Below, in pieces: positions 27,349 through 36,663 of a stretch of 64,000 nucleotides of DNA; positions within the stretch are counted from its first letter, which is position 1; the number at the start of each line of letters is the position of its first letter. Made by a program: the position numbers and the translations under genes. The stretch covers positions 124,001 to 188,000 of the forward strand of contig JAEYMU010000057.1 in assembly GCA_023407175.1 (NCBI GenBank). Direction: 5' to 3'. The notes beneath the pieces are model-generated. The model was not told the DNA's origin. It saw nothing but the letters and a program-made list of their open reading frames with translations, and made no database searches. Origin of the DNA: Bacillota bacterium (lineage in GTDB: Bacteria > Bacillota_A > Clostridia > Lachnospirales > Lachnospiraceae).

Positions 27349-28623
27349 CTATATTTGCTCCAAGGCTTGCTCAATATCAGCAATAATATCCTCTACATTC
27401 TCGATTCCGATTGACATCCGAATTAAATCGGGAGTGATTCCGGCATCCATTAACTGCTGGTCGGATAGCTGACGATGTGTCGTACTCGCCGGATGTAATA
27501 CACTGGTCCGGGTGTCCGCCACATGAACAACAATTGCAGCCAGCTTCAGGCTGTCCATGAATTTAACAGCTGCCTCTCTTCCACCCTTGACCCCATAGGA
27601 AATAACACCACAGGAACCCTTGGGCAGATATTTTTTCGCAAGCTCGTAATATTTACTGCTCTTTAAATCAGGATAGTTAACCCAGGTTATTTTATCGTTC
27701 TTTTCAAGAAACTCCGCAACCTTTAAGGCATTGCTGCAATGACGCTCCATGCGAAGATGCAGGGTTTCCAGCCCCAAATTCAATAAAAAGGCATTGTTTG
27801 GCGCAGGGGAGGAGCCAAGATCACGCATCAGCTGGACTCTGGCCTTGGTTATAAAGGCAGCCTTACCGCAGTCCCTGGTATATACCATGCCATGATAGGA
27901 TTCATCAGGTGTGGAAAGACCGGGGAATTTACCGTTAGCCCAATTAAAGTTTCCGCTGTCCACAATCACTCCGCCAAGGGCTACCGCATGCCCGTCCATA
28001 TATTTGGAGGTAGAATGTACGACGATGTCTGCACCATATTCGAAGGGTCTGCAATTAACCGGCGTCGCAAAGGTATTATCAATGATCAACGGTATCTGAT
28101 TATTATGTGCAAACACTGCAAATTTCTCAAGGTCCGTAACGACCAGCGCCGGATTGGCGATTGTTTCGGCAAATACCAACTTGGTATTGTCTCTGACCTC
28201 CTTTTGAAGCTCCTCCAGCGAAGCATCGGGATTTACAAAGCTCACCTCGATTCCCATTCTTTTTAAGGTTACGGCAAAAAGATTAGTGGTTCCGCCGTAG
28301 ATGGTACTGGAGGCTATCATATGTTCTCCGCTGCTGCAAATATTAAGTACGGCAATCAGACTGGCAGCCTGCCCGGAGGAGGTACACATAGCTCCCACAC
28401 CGCCCTCAAGAGCTGCAATTTTGCGTTCCACACAATCCACCGTAGGATTGGCAAGCCTGGTATAGAAAAACCCCTCCTCTGCAAGGTCAAAGAGCTTTCC
28501 CACATGCTCACTGGAATCGTATTTATAGGTAGTACTTTGGTAAATCGGCAATACCCGGGGCTCTCCGTTCTTAGGCTGATAACCTCCCTGGATACAGTTT
28601 GTTTCAATATGGTATTGATTCAT
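27349..28623 (-). CDS. metY: O-acetylhomoserine aminocarboxypropyltransferase (sulfhydrylase)
   Basis: 424 aa. PLP enzyme that makes homocysteine (or methionine) from O-acetylhomoserine and sulfide (or methanethiol). The PLP lysine lies in VHSTSKYMDGHA, and FFYTRLANPTVD, SSGQAASLIAV, IDNTFATPV and HPASTTHRQLSD are typical of the long Cys/Met-metabolism PLP proteins. The ATG at 28623 has AAGGA about 10 bases upstream. It is monocistronic with its own terminator. No SAM riboswitch was recognised upstream; instead a small inverted repeat lies behind the putative -10 box, so control by a LysR-type activator is possible. Confidence 0.94.
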   Translation of the reverse strand: MNQYHIETNCIQGGYQPKNGEPRVLPIYQSTTYKYDSSEHVGKLFDLAEEGFFYTRLANPTVDCVERKIAALEGGVGAMCTSSGQAASLIAVLNICSSGEHMIASSTIYGGTTNLFAVTLKRMGIEVSFVNPDASLEELQKEVRDNTKLVFAETIANPALVVTDLEKFAVFAHNNQIPLIIDNTFATPVNCRPFEYGADIVVHSTSKYMDGHAVALGGVIVDSGNFNWANGKFPGLSTPDESYHGMVYTRDCGKAAFITKARVQLMRDLGSSPAPNNAFLLNLGLETLHLRMERHCSNALKVAEFLEKNDKITWVNYPDLKSSKYYELAKKYLPKGSCGVISYGVKGGREAAVKFMDSLKLAAIVVHVADTRTSVLHPASTTHRQLSDQQLMDAGITPDLIRMSIGIENVEDIIADIEQALEQI

Positions 28624-28677
28624 TTAGACACGTCCTTCCCATCTCTTTCGTTATTATCATAATTTATTGTAAAGGAT

Positions 28678-28718
28678 ATTATATCGAAATTCAATATGGA
28701 TGTATCGATATTTTCGAT
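28678..28718 (-). promoter_or_regulatory. metY promoter region with upstream inverted repeat
   Basis: On the minus strand a perfect TATAAT (28683-28678) lacks a good -35 box. Instead ATCGA, 5 bases, TCGAT (28704-28718) lies where an activator would bind, and GATGTATC is repeated nearby on the plus strand. This fits an activator-dependent promoter, but the regulator cannot be named. Confidence 0.35.
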
Positions 28719-28793
28719 GTATCTATACAGGCTTTTTTTCACCTGATAAATCCTGCCTATGAACCGCAATATTTTCAAAACTGTATAATAACA

Positions 28794-28857
28794 AAGCTCC
28801 CGGACTTATCGGCAGTATCCAAATATCTGGATATGCTGCCGGTAGGCCCGGGAGCTT
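28794..28857 (-). terminator. Strong terminator after the 48-aa gene
   Basis: AAGCTCCCGG (28794-28803) pairs with CCGGGAGCTT (28848-28857), continued inward by CGGCAG/CTGCCG. On the minus strand it is followed by TGTTATTAT. The rest of the gap up to metY holds the metY promoter. Confidence 0.7.
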
Positions 28858-28884
28858 AATGCTTTTGTATAACGCTTCACACAA

Positions 28885-29031
28885 TTAACGGTTGTTCTGT
28901 GCCGGATTATCCTTTTGTCCAAAGACCGCCCTTGCACTTTCTGCCTGGGGATCATGCTTGATATGCTTGGAATGAAAGGCTCCGTCTTCCTTCTTATGAT
29001 TTCTTGTGCTCTTCGCTTTATTGCCTGCCAT
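28885..29031 (-). CDS. Small CPC_1213-type conserved protein
   Basis: 48 aa, basic, no membrane segment. It starts MAGNKAKSTRNHKKEDG and contains SKHIKHDPQAESARAVFG, which I recognise as the short CPC_1213-like family of clostridia; its function is unknown. The ATG at 29031 has GGAGG 7 bases upstream; a longer frame upstream lacks a ribosome binding site. It follows thrS on the same strand at 160 bases and is closed by a strong hairpin. The gap upstream contains imperfect repeats of AACAACA/TGTTGTT (29092-29130). Confidence 0.65.
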   Translation of the reverse strand: MAGNKAKSTRNHKKEDGAFHSKHIKHDPQAESARAVFGQKDNPAQNNR

Positions 29032-29190
29032 CAGGATACCTCCCTTATATTGATTTAAGAGATCGAAACTACATGCTACATGAAACAACAATTGTTTATG
29101 TTAAAACAACAGTTATTGATGTTGTTTCCATATAGTATGCCAGTTTTACATATCCTCATACAGTATTCATAAAACAAAGCGGCTTTTCTG

Positions 29191-31155
29191 TTATTTATCG
29201 GAATTCTCGCTTACTTCAATTTTACGGATTTCCCTGGTCCGAATTTCTTTGCTGATAGCGTCGATAAAGTCGGCAAGCGCTTTCTGACCTTCATCTCCAA
29301 GGAAACGGCTTCTGACAGATACCAGGCCCTCTTCCTCCTCCTTCTGTCCCACCACAAGCATATAAGGAACACGGTCCAGTCTTGTCTCACGGATTTTATA
29401 GCCGATTTTCTCCGCTCTTTCATCTACGGTTGCCAGAATATTATTCTTTTGAAGCTCTTCCCTTACCTTATTCGCATAAGCATGATATTTTTCGGAAATG
29501 GGCAGGACTCTTACCTGCTCCGGACATAACCAGGTCGGAAATAGTCCGGCATACTTTTCAATCAGCCAGGCCAGGGTTCTTTCATAGCAGCCCATACTGG
29601 TTCTATGGATGATATAAGGACGAACCTTATCACCGTTCTGATCCACATAATACATATCGAACTGCTCCGCAAGTGTCGCATCCCACTGGATGGTAATCAT
29701 GGTATCTTCCTTGCCGTATACATTCTTCGCCTGAATATCAACCTTGGGCCCGTAGAAGGCTGCCTCGCCCTCCGCCTCGGTAAACTGGATACCCAGTTCA
29801 TTTAATACCTTTCGAATTCTACCCTGAGTTTCCTCCCATACCTCCGGTGTACCGATATATTTTTCCTTATCGTTCGGATCCCATTTGGACAGACGGTAGG
29901 TTACGTCCTCTTCTACCCCCAGGGTTTCCAGACAATATTTTGCCAAGGCCAAACAGCCCTTGAATTCATCATCCATCTGATCCGGTCTGACAATCAGATG
30001 GCCCTCTGAAATCGTAAACTGGCGTACACGGGTCAACCCGTGCATCTCACCGGAATCCTCTTTACGAAACAGCGTGGAGGTTTCACCATAACGCAGCGGC
30101 AGGTCACGGTAGGATTTCTGACTTGCTTTATACACATAGTACTGGAAGGGGCAGGTCATCGGACGAAGTGCAAATACCTCCTTATCCTTTGCTTCATCTC
30201 CCAGAACGAACATTCCGTCCTTATAATGATCCCAGTGTCCGGAGATTTTATATAGATCGCTCTTAGCCATCAAAGGAGTCTTTGTTCTGACATAGCCTCT
30301 CTTTTCCTCTTCATCCTCAATCCATCTTTGAAGAGTTTGTATGATCTTCGTGCCCTTAGGCATCAGAAGCGGAAGTCCCTGTCCGATTACATCAACGGTA
30401 GTAAACAGCTCCATCTCACGTCCTAATTTGTTATGGTCACGCTTCTTAATATCCTCCAGATGCGCTAAAAATTCTTCCAGCTCCGCATTTTTGGTAAAGG
30501 CCGTACCGTATACTCTGGTAAGCATTTTATTCTTCTCTGAGCCTCTCCAGTAGGCACCTGAGGATGAGATTAATTTAATGGCCTTAATGCCCTTTGTGCT
30601 CATTAAATGGGGGCCGGCACACAAATCCACGAAATCCCCCTGCTGATAGAAGGAAAGCTCGGCATCCACAGGAAGGTCCTCAATCAGCTCTACCTTATAG
30701 GGTTCTCCTCTTTTTTGCATCAGCTCGATAGCCTCTGCCCGGGGAAAGGTAAAGCGGACAAGCTCATCTCCCTCCTTGATAATCTTCTTCATTTCCTTTT
30801 CAATTTCATCCAGGGACTCCCGGTCAAGGGAAGGCATATCAAAATCATAGTAAAACCCGGTATCAATTGAAGGTCCGATGGCAAGCTTCGCCTCAGGATA
30901 TAACCGTTTTACCGCCTGTGCAAGAACATGGGAGGTAGTATGCCGATAGGCAGCCTTACCAGCGTCATCATTAAAGGTTAATATATTCAAGGTGCTGTCC
31001 TTATCCACCGAGGTTCGAAGATCCACCACCTTACCGTCTAATTCGCCCGCACAGGCCATTCTTGCAAGTCCTTCGCTGATATCACTTGCAATTTCATACA
31101 CTGTCATTGCTTTGTCGTACTCCTTGGCGGAGCCGTCCTTTAAAGTTATAATCAT
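29191..31155 (-). CDS. thrS: Threonyl-tRNA synthetase
   Basis: 654 aa, full length. It charges tRNA-Thr; class II enzyme. Domain order: TGS (1-62), editing domain with HTTSHVLAQAV, class II core with RPMTCPFQYYVYK (zinc cysteine), RQFTISEGHL and HRTSMGCYERTLAWLIEKYAG, then the anticodon-binding domain (EQVRVLPIS to the end). The ATG at 31155 has AGGAG 7 bases upstream. A T-box leader with promoter precedes it, so expression should rise when tRNA-Thr is uncharged. Confidence 0.97.
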   Translation of the reverse strand: MIITLKDGSAKEYDKAMTVYEIASDISEGLARMACAGELDGKVVDLRTSVDKDSTLNILTFNDDAGKAAYRHTTSHVLAQAVKRLYPEAKLAIGPSIDTGFYYDFDMPSLDRESLDEIEKEMKKIIKEGDELVRFTFPRAEAIELMQKRGEPYKVELIEDLPVDAELSFYQQGDFVDLCAGPHLMSTKGIKAIKLISSSGAYWRGSEKNKMLTRVYGTAFTKNAELEEFLAHLEDIKKRDHNKLGREMELFTTVDVIGQGLPLLMPKGTKIIQTLQRWIEDEEEKRGYVRTKTPLMAKSDLYKISGHWDHYKDGMFVLGDEAKDKEVFALRPMTCPFQYYVYKASQKSYRDLPLRYGETSTLFRKEDSGEMHGLTRVRQFTISEGHLIVRPDQMDDEFKGCLALAKYCLETLGVEEDVTYRLSKWDPNDKEKYIGTPEVWEETQGRIRKVLNELGIQFTEAEGEAAFYGPKVDIQAKNVYGKEDTMITIQWDATLAEQFDMYYVDQNGDKVRPYIIHRTSMGCYERTLAWLIEKYAGLFPTWLCPEQVRVLPISEKYHAYANKVREELQKNNILATVDERAEKIGYKIRETRLDRVPYMLVVGQKEEEEGLVSVRSRFLGDEGQKALADFIDAISKEIRTREIRKIEVSENSDK

Positions 31156-31239
31156 ATCAATTCTCCTTTCTGTTTTTTGAAAATCACAAAATTATGTTGT
31201 TATTGTAATTTTCCTTTTAAGCTGACTATTCCTACTTTT

Positions 31240-31535
31240 GCATATAAAAAGCCCGTCGCTTTCGACTGCTTTTTCTGCAATTCGAAAGGGACGAGCGTAG
31301 CTTCTACGTCGCGGTTCCACCCTTTTTGGTATCAAACCCACTTCATTTGATCGATAACGGAATCACCGGACCGGATTGGGATCACTCTGAGTTAGTTTTC
31401 ATATGCTTCTGTAATAAGATATTTGCACCAAATCATATCTCTCTCTGTAATCTTTCACATATTACTCGTCTCATCAACGTTTTACATATGACAATTCTCT
31501 TACTTTTCAATAGAATTGTCTCTGTTTGAATTTAT
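31240..31535 (-). promoter_or_regulatory. T-box riboswitch of thrS
   Basis: The minus strand carries the T-box sequence GGGTGGAACCGCG near 31323-31311 with its antiterminator partner (CGTCCCTTT about 20 bases on), followed by a terminator hairpin. About 200 bases of stem I-type structured leader lie upstream. The tRNA-pairing bulge reads UGGA, which suits a discriminator U as expected for tRNA-Thr. I could not place the specifier codon with certainty by eye. Confidence 0.9.
31247..31276 (-). terminator. Terminator hairpin of the thrS T-box
   Basis: AAAAGC and GTCG arms pair with GGCTTTTT and CGAC around a GAAAG-type loop, followed by U on the minus strand. It is mutually exclusive with the T-box antiterminator in the standard model. 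Confidence 0.8.
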
Positions 31536-31561
31536 TATATCATTCTTGCAGTCAATGTCAA
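31534..31561 (-). promoter_or_regulatory. Promoter of thrS
   Basis: On the minus strand perfect TTGACA (31561-31556), 16-base spacer, perfect TATAAT (31539-31534). It is a strong sigma-A promoter whose output is then gated by the T-box. The remaining 130 bases up to the divergent epimerase gene hold a weak extended -10 (TGGTAGAAT) and no other feature I can name. Confidence 0.8.
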
Positions 31562-31692
31562 GCTAAGATTATGAGCAACGCACTAGTTCCTGTAATTTTT
31601 AAATACATAAAAATATTTTAATAAAACATAGTATTTTTCCCATTATTATGGTAGAATAACTCATTATGAATTCTGCTTGGAGGTAACCGGCT

Positions 31693-32577
31693 TTGAATTA
31701 CGATCTAAAAAATGAAATACTGACGCTCTGTTTTGACGAACACGGGGCAGAATTAACTTCAATCCGAAATAATTTATCGAATACAGAGTATTTATGGAAT
31801 GCGGACCCGAACTACTGGAAACGCCACTCACCAATTCTTTTCCCCCTGGTGGGCTCCTTAAAGAATAAATCCTACCATTATCAAGGCAAGACATATTCCA
31901 TGCCACAGCATGGCTTTGCCCGCGATATGGACTTTCGGCTGCTATCCAAAACCGATTCTGAAATCTGGTTTTTCCTGGAGGCTTCCGAAGAGACTCTTGC
32001 GGTTTATCCCTTTTGCTTCCGTTTGGAGGCAGGTTATAAAATCGAAGGGGGAAAAATCACTGTCCTATGGAAAGTAATAAATCAGGACAGCACCGCCATG
32101 TATTTTTCCATCGGAGGACATCCTGCCTTTCACTGTCCGCTCTCACCGGAGGAAAATCAGACCGACTATTTCCTGTGCTTTGATACGGACCAGCCAATCT
32201 ATTATCAGCACATCAATGAGAAGGGCCTCTTAATTCAGAAGCCCTTGAAGGAACAGAATAAGCTTTTTACGGACCATGGCACTCTTCCGGTCAACCCCCA
32301 TCTGTTTGATTATGATGCATTGATTATCGAAGAAAATCAATGTCATAGGGTGGACATCCTTACTCCTGAGAAAACTCCGTATCTGACGGTTTCCTTTGAT
32401 GCGCCGCTTTTCGGTTTATGGTCCCCCGCAGGGAAAAATGCTCCTTTTCTTTGCATCGAACCCTGGTATGGCCGCTGTGATGCTGAGGATTTTGACAAAT
32501 CCCTGGAGGAACGGGAATGGGGCAACCGCCTGGAACCCGGCGAGGTGTTCAAGGCCGCTTATACGATTGAAATATAA
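31693..32577 (+). CDS. Aldose 1-epimerase family protein
   Basis: 294 aa, galactose-mutarotase fold; the length and motifs resemble the YeaD/LacX-type group acting on hexose or hexose-6-phosphate anomers. Seen: HGAELTSIRNN, a catalytic-type histidine in PQHGFARDMDF, the second in SIGGHPAFHCPL, and CIEPWYGRCDAE near the end, which holds the acidic residue. Translation starts at TTG (31693), chosen because GGAGGT lies 8 bases upstream and no ATG fits. It is divergent from thrS and convergent with the AIM24 gene. Sugar specificity is unknown. Confidence 0.88.
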   Translation: MNYDLKNEILTLCFDEHGAELTSIRNNLSNTEYLWNADPNYWKRHSPILFPLVGSLKNKSYHYQGKTYSMPQHGFARDMDFRLLSKTDSEIWFFLEASEETLAVYPFCFRLEAGYKIEGGKITVLWKVINQDSTAMYFSIGGHPAFHCPLSPEENQTDYFLCFDTDQPIYYQHINEKGLLIQKPLKEQNKLFTDHGTLPVNPHLFDYDALIIEENQCHRVDILTPEKTPYLTVSFDAPLFGLWSPAGKNAPFLCIEPWYGRCDAEDFDKSLEEREWGNRLEPGEVFKAAYTIEI

Positions 32578-32596
32578 AGCTTCTCTCCTCTATTCT

Positions 32597-33277
32597 TTAT
32601 TTTGCAGACGGGAAAAAGGGACGCAGGGTGGCTGCAACATTACTAACCGGCATGGTCTGTAATATAATTTTACCGGGGCCGGTAACCACCGTATTAAAAA
32701 TACCTTCCCCGCCAAACAGCATATTCTTAACCCCCGGAACCGTATGGATATCCATGGTACAGCCTGCCGTCATCGCGGCAAGATAACCGGTGTCAATCAC
32801 CATCTGCTGGCCCGGCTGCAATACATATTCCATGGCATAGCCATCAATTTCGATGAAGGCAATACCACGTCCTGAGAGTCTTTGCATAATAAAGCCTTCT
32901 CCTCCGAATAACCCCGCCCCCAGCTTTTTCTGAAAATGAAGGGAGAGCTCAACGCCTGCTTCCGAGGCCAAAAAAGCGGATTTCTGTACAATCATATTAT
33001 TTTCCGGTGTAATTTCCAGGGCTCGTATGGAACCTGGAAAGCTTGATGCAAAAGCAATCAAACCCTCTCCGCCCATCGCCGTATAGCGGTTTTGAAAGAT
33101 GGAATCTCCTGAGAACATCCTTCCCAGAGCCTTCCCTATTCCTCCATTGGTCGAGGTCTCCATCTTCATATTTGGACTCATCCAGGACATGGAGCCCCTT
33201 TCTGTTATCATAGTCTCTCCGGCATTCACATGACAGGTAACCACCGGCAACGGTTCTCCCATTATCTCATACTTCAT
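32597..33277 (-). CDS. AIM24 family protein (TIGR00266 type)
   Basis: 226 aa beta-helical protein of the AIM24/TerD-like fold family; bacterial function is not established. It has PGSIRALEI, GGEGFIMQRLSGRGIAFIE and a C-terminal VTGPGKIILQTMP, all usual for the family. AGGAGG lies 7 bases before the ATG. It follows the M16 peptidase gene on the same strand at 76 bases; a short GAGGCATAGCCTC hairpin lies in the gap. It may be cotranscribed with the peptidase. Confidence 0.88.
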   Translation of the reverse strand: MKYEIMGEPLPVVTCHVNAGETMITERGSMSWMSPNMKMETSTNGGIGKALGRMFSGDSIFQNRYTAMGGEGLIAFASSFPGSIRALEITPENNMIVQKSAFLASEAGVELSLHFQKKLGAGLFGGEGFIMQRLSGRGIAFIEIDGYAMEYVLQPGQQMVIDTGYLAAMTAGCTMDIHTVPGVKNMLFGGEGIFNTVVTGPGKIILQTMPVSNVAATLRPFFPSAK

Positions 33278-33353
33278 AAAAAAGCCTCCTAATAAAAATA
33301 ATATATTTTGTATCCGCTTTATCTTAAGAGGCTATGCCTCCTATATAATTGAT

Positions 33354-34610
33354 TTAAAATCCTATTGCTTTCAAATCAATTTCTTTCAAATTGCCTACCA
33401 ACGATATGGAAGCAGCCTCTAAATCAAAATACCGGTTGTTAAATTCCTTAATCATATCCAGATTTACCTGATTGATTTCATCGATAACCTCTTTCATGGA
33501 TATAATCCGGCCCCGGTTAACCATTGATTTCCCGTTGGCATTCATTCTGCTTTTGGCACTTTCATTTCCCAGAATCAGTTCTGTCTTAATCTGTTCCTTC
33601 GTCATCGAAAGCTCCTCGGCAGTCACTCCCTTTTTCTTGATATCATTAATGATATGGAGTATCTTTTTAAAAACGGCCGGAGCCTGGGACGGATTCATAG
33701 CTGCATAGATATGGAATAATCCGGTTTCCTTATAAGAGCTTCCGTAGGAATAGATGGAATAGGTTAAGCCGCTATTTTCCCTGATCCTTTGGAACAGTCG
33801 GGAATTTATGCTTCCTCCCAGAATATTATTAACAATGGATAGGACATATCGCTCCTTGGACAGATAGGAAACACTATCAAAGGCAATATTAAAATGCAGC
33901 TGCTCAATATCCTTATTCCGCTTGCACATGACGCGGTTATACTGGGGTTTGCCCGCCGTAGCAGTCAAGGTGGAGCTGGCCGGCTTAATTTTACCGAATT
34001 TCATCTCCAGCAGCTCCAATACTTCGACTTCCTCAAAGCTCCCGGCAACGGATATAAACATATTCTCGCCCACATAGTAGGTATTCATAAAATCCATAAT
34101 CTGTTCTCTGGTTACCCTGCGGACAATCTTCTTCGTTCCTGATATCAGGTATCCCAGCGGATGATCCCTCCATACTCTTTGCTGGAGCATTTCATGAACC
34201 AAGTCCTCCGGCGAATCATCATACATATCGATTTCTTCAATAATAACTCCCTTTTCCTTCTTCAGAGCTTTCTCATCAATCAGAGAATTCAAAAACATAT
34301 CGGACAATATATCAATTGTAATAGGTAAATGCTCACTTAAGGTGGTTGCATAATAAGAGGTGCATTCCTTACTGGTAAAGGCGTTCATATTACCGCCGAT
34401 CCTTGCCATCTCATCCGCAATCTGCTTTGCACTGCGATTACTGGTCCCCTTGAATAGCATATGCTCAATGATATGGGCGATTCCATTATTACTTTCATTC
34501 TCGTTTGACGAGCCTGCCTTAATCCAGATTCCGAAGGAAACACTGCTTAAATACGGCAGTACTTCGGTTATAACAGTAATTTTGTTGGATAATACATGTA
34601 TATTTGTCAT
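33354..34610 (-). CDS. M16-family zinc metallopeptidase
   Basis: 418 aa, similar to processing proteases of the PqqL/YmxG group, which sit near pnp in Bacillus. The inverted zinc motif HIIEH at 46-50 (HxxEH) is complete, with the downstream glutamate in KKEKGVIIEEI near 126. The second M16 half (about 180-400) has YSIYSYGSSYKETGLFHIYAA. It is active-type by motif and probably cytoplasmic, as no signal peptide is seen. AGGAGG precedes the ATG at 34610. The upstream gap (300 bases) holds a short TTACTGT inverted repeat (34691-34716) and a terminator, but no clear promoter. Confidence 0.93.
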   Translation of the reverse strand: MTNIHVLSNKITVITEVLPYLSSVSFGIWIKAGSSNENESNNGIAHIIEHMLFKGTSNRSAKQIADEMARIGGNMNAFTSKECTSYYATTLSEHLPITIDILSDMFLNSLIDEKALKKEKGVIIEEIDMYDDSPEDLVHEMLQQRVWRDHPLGYLISGTKKIVRRVTREQIMDFMNTYYVGENMFISVAGSFEEVEVLELLEMKFGKIKPASSTLTATAGKPQYNRVMCKRNKDIEQLHFNIAFDSVSYLSKERYVLSIVNNILGGSINSRLFQRIRENSGLTYSIYSYGSSYKETGLFHIYAAMNPSQAPAVFKKILHIINDIKKKGVTAEELSMTKEQIKTELILGNESAKSRMNANGKSMVNRGRIISMKEVIDEINQVNLDMIKEFNNRYFDLEAASISLVGNLKEIDLKAIGF

Positions 34611-34817
34611 ATAGGTCCTCCTATCGTATCGTATTTTCGTTGCTTATCTCAAGAACCATAATGAACGGATGAAACAGCTTTCCGGGAATATGGACGTTAC
34701 TGTAGATGCTTTTCCACAGTAATCCAATATAATTTATCCATATGGCTTGTATTATATTCCCATGAAATAGTACTAAGCTTATACCAATTCTACCATATTA
34801 ATACAAAAACTTCAATT

Positions 34818-34879
34818 AAAAAGCTGCTTTCGGGGCTTCACTGAACTGTTTCAGTGCTTTCCTCTAAAAAGCAGCTTTT
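34818..34879 (-). terminator. Terminator after the TraB/GumN gene
   Basis: AAAAAGCTGCTTT (34818-34830) pairs with AAAGCAGCTTTTT-type sequence at 34866-34879, with an internal ACTGAA/TTCAGT hairpin. It has a U-rich end on the minus strand. Confidence 0.75.
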
Positions 34880-34909
34880 CATCCGGTTTATCTATAGGCC
34901 TTAAAGGAC

Positions 34910-36352
34910 TTATTTAATCTGTGTGATCTCATAGCCTCTTTCCTTCAAGATATCAAGTACACTGTAATCACTGATATAATGGGCGCTGCCGACCACTACA
35001 AAATAAGTGGAGCTGCCCTCTGCTGTTAACAGACCCTCGATATAATCTGCCATACCAAGGTCTCTCTGGGTGATCAGCTTACTTTCATATTCCTCAATTA
35101 GCGCCTTTTCCTCAGGGCTTATATCCGAGGTATCCAAATAATCCTCATCCATGGAGTTGATTGCCAGGAAGCTTTCCACATCACCGTCATGCCATAAAGC
35201 AAGAACATACTTAAGGTACTCATTATTAATATTGACACCGCTTTCCTGTACAGCATTCAAGGAATCTATAGTGCTGTTTAGCAGATACTCAGCCAGTTCA
35301 TCCGAAAAGCTGTTCAATACCTGACTCTGATATTCATAGCCTTCAATCTGCAGAACCGGTTTGCCATTCAAATAGGCATCGGTCAGGAAATTCATATCAA
35401 TACCCAAAAGTGAGGCCAGTTCTGCATCAGCTTCACTTCCGCTGTCAGTGTAGGACACGGAGGTAAATAGAGTGTAAATAAACCAGGGCTTGAACAGAGA
35501 AATTGTCTCCTCGTCATAGCCATATTTTGTTGCCAGGGTTATAACCTTCTGATAGGTTTCAGCAGATACATGATCCTTTAAGGTGGTACCGTCCGAATAC
35601 ACACCAAGCATTACCATGGTATAGGCTCCCATGATATCAAACAGATCTACCTCTACTACCAGGGCATCGGCACTTTGATAGGCCTGTAATATGTTCTGGC
35701 TTAAGGGATAAATCTCTGTGGAAGCCAGATGAATGGAACCGAGCATATATACGGTATTCCCGCCTGATTTTGCCTGCCAGAGAAAGCCCTTGCTTGCAGC
35801 CCCAAGCTCATTATAAGTATAAGTAATAATTCTGGTTGCATATACGCAGGCATCCTCCAGGGTGCATACCTCCGTCAATCCCGGCTCTCCGTCGGTTCCC
35901 TTGTAAACCCCGGCCTCCTTCATATTTTCAACGGCAGAAGCTCCCTTAAATCCAAGCTCGGAGGTGAATTTCATATTGGACAATACACTGTAATAGGTGG
36001 TGAGAACCTCCTCCACAGTCATATTCTTCTTCGTATCGTATATGATATCCGGATTATCGGTAACACAATCCGTCTCCAGCAGCTTGCAGCGGATTCCCGC
36101 AAGTAATACCCACAGCTTTCCCTCAGATACCGGTACCGTCATGTCCAGGCTGCTCCAGTCAACGGGAAAAATTCCATAGGTACTTCCGACCAGTAAATCC
36201 CCAATTGCCCAGTCGCTAACGCTTTGTTCTGTTGCCGTACTGTCAGCACTTGCATTCACTGTAGCAGCTTCGGCAGCATATACCGGGAAAACCGGTATAA
36301 GGCTGATGCATAAAATCAATGTCATCAATAAAGCCATCAATCGTTTCTTCAT
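34910..36352 (-). CDS. Secreted TraB/GumN family protein
   Basis: 480 aa. A signal peptide is clear (MKKRLMALLMTLILCISLIP, cleavage probably after VYA-AEA). The mature part holds an extra N-terminal region of about 150 residues, then the TraB/GumN domain: FLWQAKSGGNTVYMLGSIH, ALVVEVDLFD, and the closing YFVVVGSAHY. The conserved G-S-I-H and G-S-A-H pairs suggest an erythromycin-esterase/EreA-like or metalloprotease-like (Tiki) fold, but the bacterial function is unsettled. The ATG at 36352 has AGGA 5 bases upstream. A near-consensus promoter and a terminator make it monocistronic. Confidence 0.88.
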   Translation of the reverse strand: MKKRLMALLMTLILCISLIPVFPVYAAEAATVNASADSTATEQSVSDWAIGDLLVGSTYGIFPVDWSSLDMTVPVSEGKLWVLLAGIRCKLLETDCVTDNPDIIYDTKKNMTVEEVLTTYYSVLSNMKFTSELGFKGASAVENMKEAGVYKGTDGEPGLTEVCTLEDACVYATRIITYTYNELGAASKGFLWQAKSGGNTVYMLGSIHLASTEIYPLSQNILQAYQSADALVVEVDLFDIMGAYTMVMLGVYSDGTTLKDHVSAETYQKVITLATKYGYDEETISLFKPWFIYTLFTSVSYTDSGSEADAELASLLGIDMNFLTDAYLNGKPVLQIEGYEYQSQVLNSFSDELAEYLLNSTIDSLNAVQESGVNINNEYLKYVLALWHDGDVESFLAINSMDEDYLDTSDISPEEKALIEEYESKLITQRDLGMADYIEGLLTAEGSSTYFVVVGSAHYISDYSVLDILKERGYEITQIK

Positions 36353-36440
36353 TTTATTCCTGCCTTTCATTCCACTAGGATTAATGATACATAACCATCC
36401 ATTTTGCGTAATGCTTCCTGTTGTTTACATATCATGGAAT

Positions 36441-36469
36441 AGTATATTGTTTTATGGAGGGACTGTCAA
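36441..36469 (-). promoter_or_regulatory. Promoter of the TraB/GumN gene
   Basis: On the minus strand perfect TTGACA (36469-36464), 17-base spacer, TATACT (36446-36441). About 85 bases of leader follow. Confidence 0.7.
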
Positions 36470-36546
36470 TATTTACTTATTATTTTAAGTGAAAACTAAT
36501 TGTATTCTAATATTTTTATACACGAAAGGCTGGTGCTGCATTGCAT

Positions 36547-36604
36547 AAAAATGTCCGCCAGTGAACAGACACGCTTATTACGTCTCTTTTCGCTGACGGA
36601 CACT
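36547..36604 (-). terminator. Terminator after pnp
   Basis: TGTCCGTCAGCGAA-type and TTCACTGGCGGACA arms pair with one or two mismatches around an inner loop and are followed by TTTTTATG on the minus strand. It separates pnp from the TraB/GumN gene. Confidence 0.8.
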
Positions 36605-36663
36605 CATATCAGGAAATAAATACAACCAAGTCAGAAAATCATGCGAGAACCTTCCGTTACAAG

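Noticed and set aside
28624..28790. SAM (S-box) riboswitch before metY
   Set aside because: The short leader lacks the conserved S-box segments and has no terminator before the start codon.
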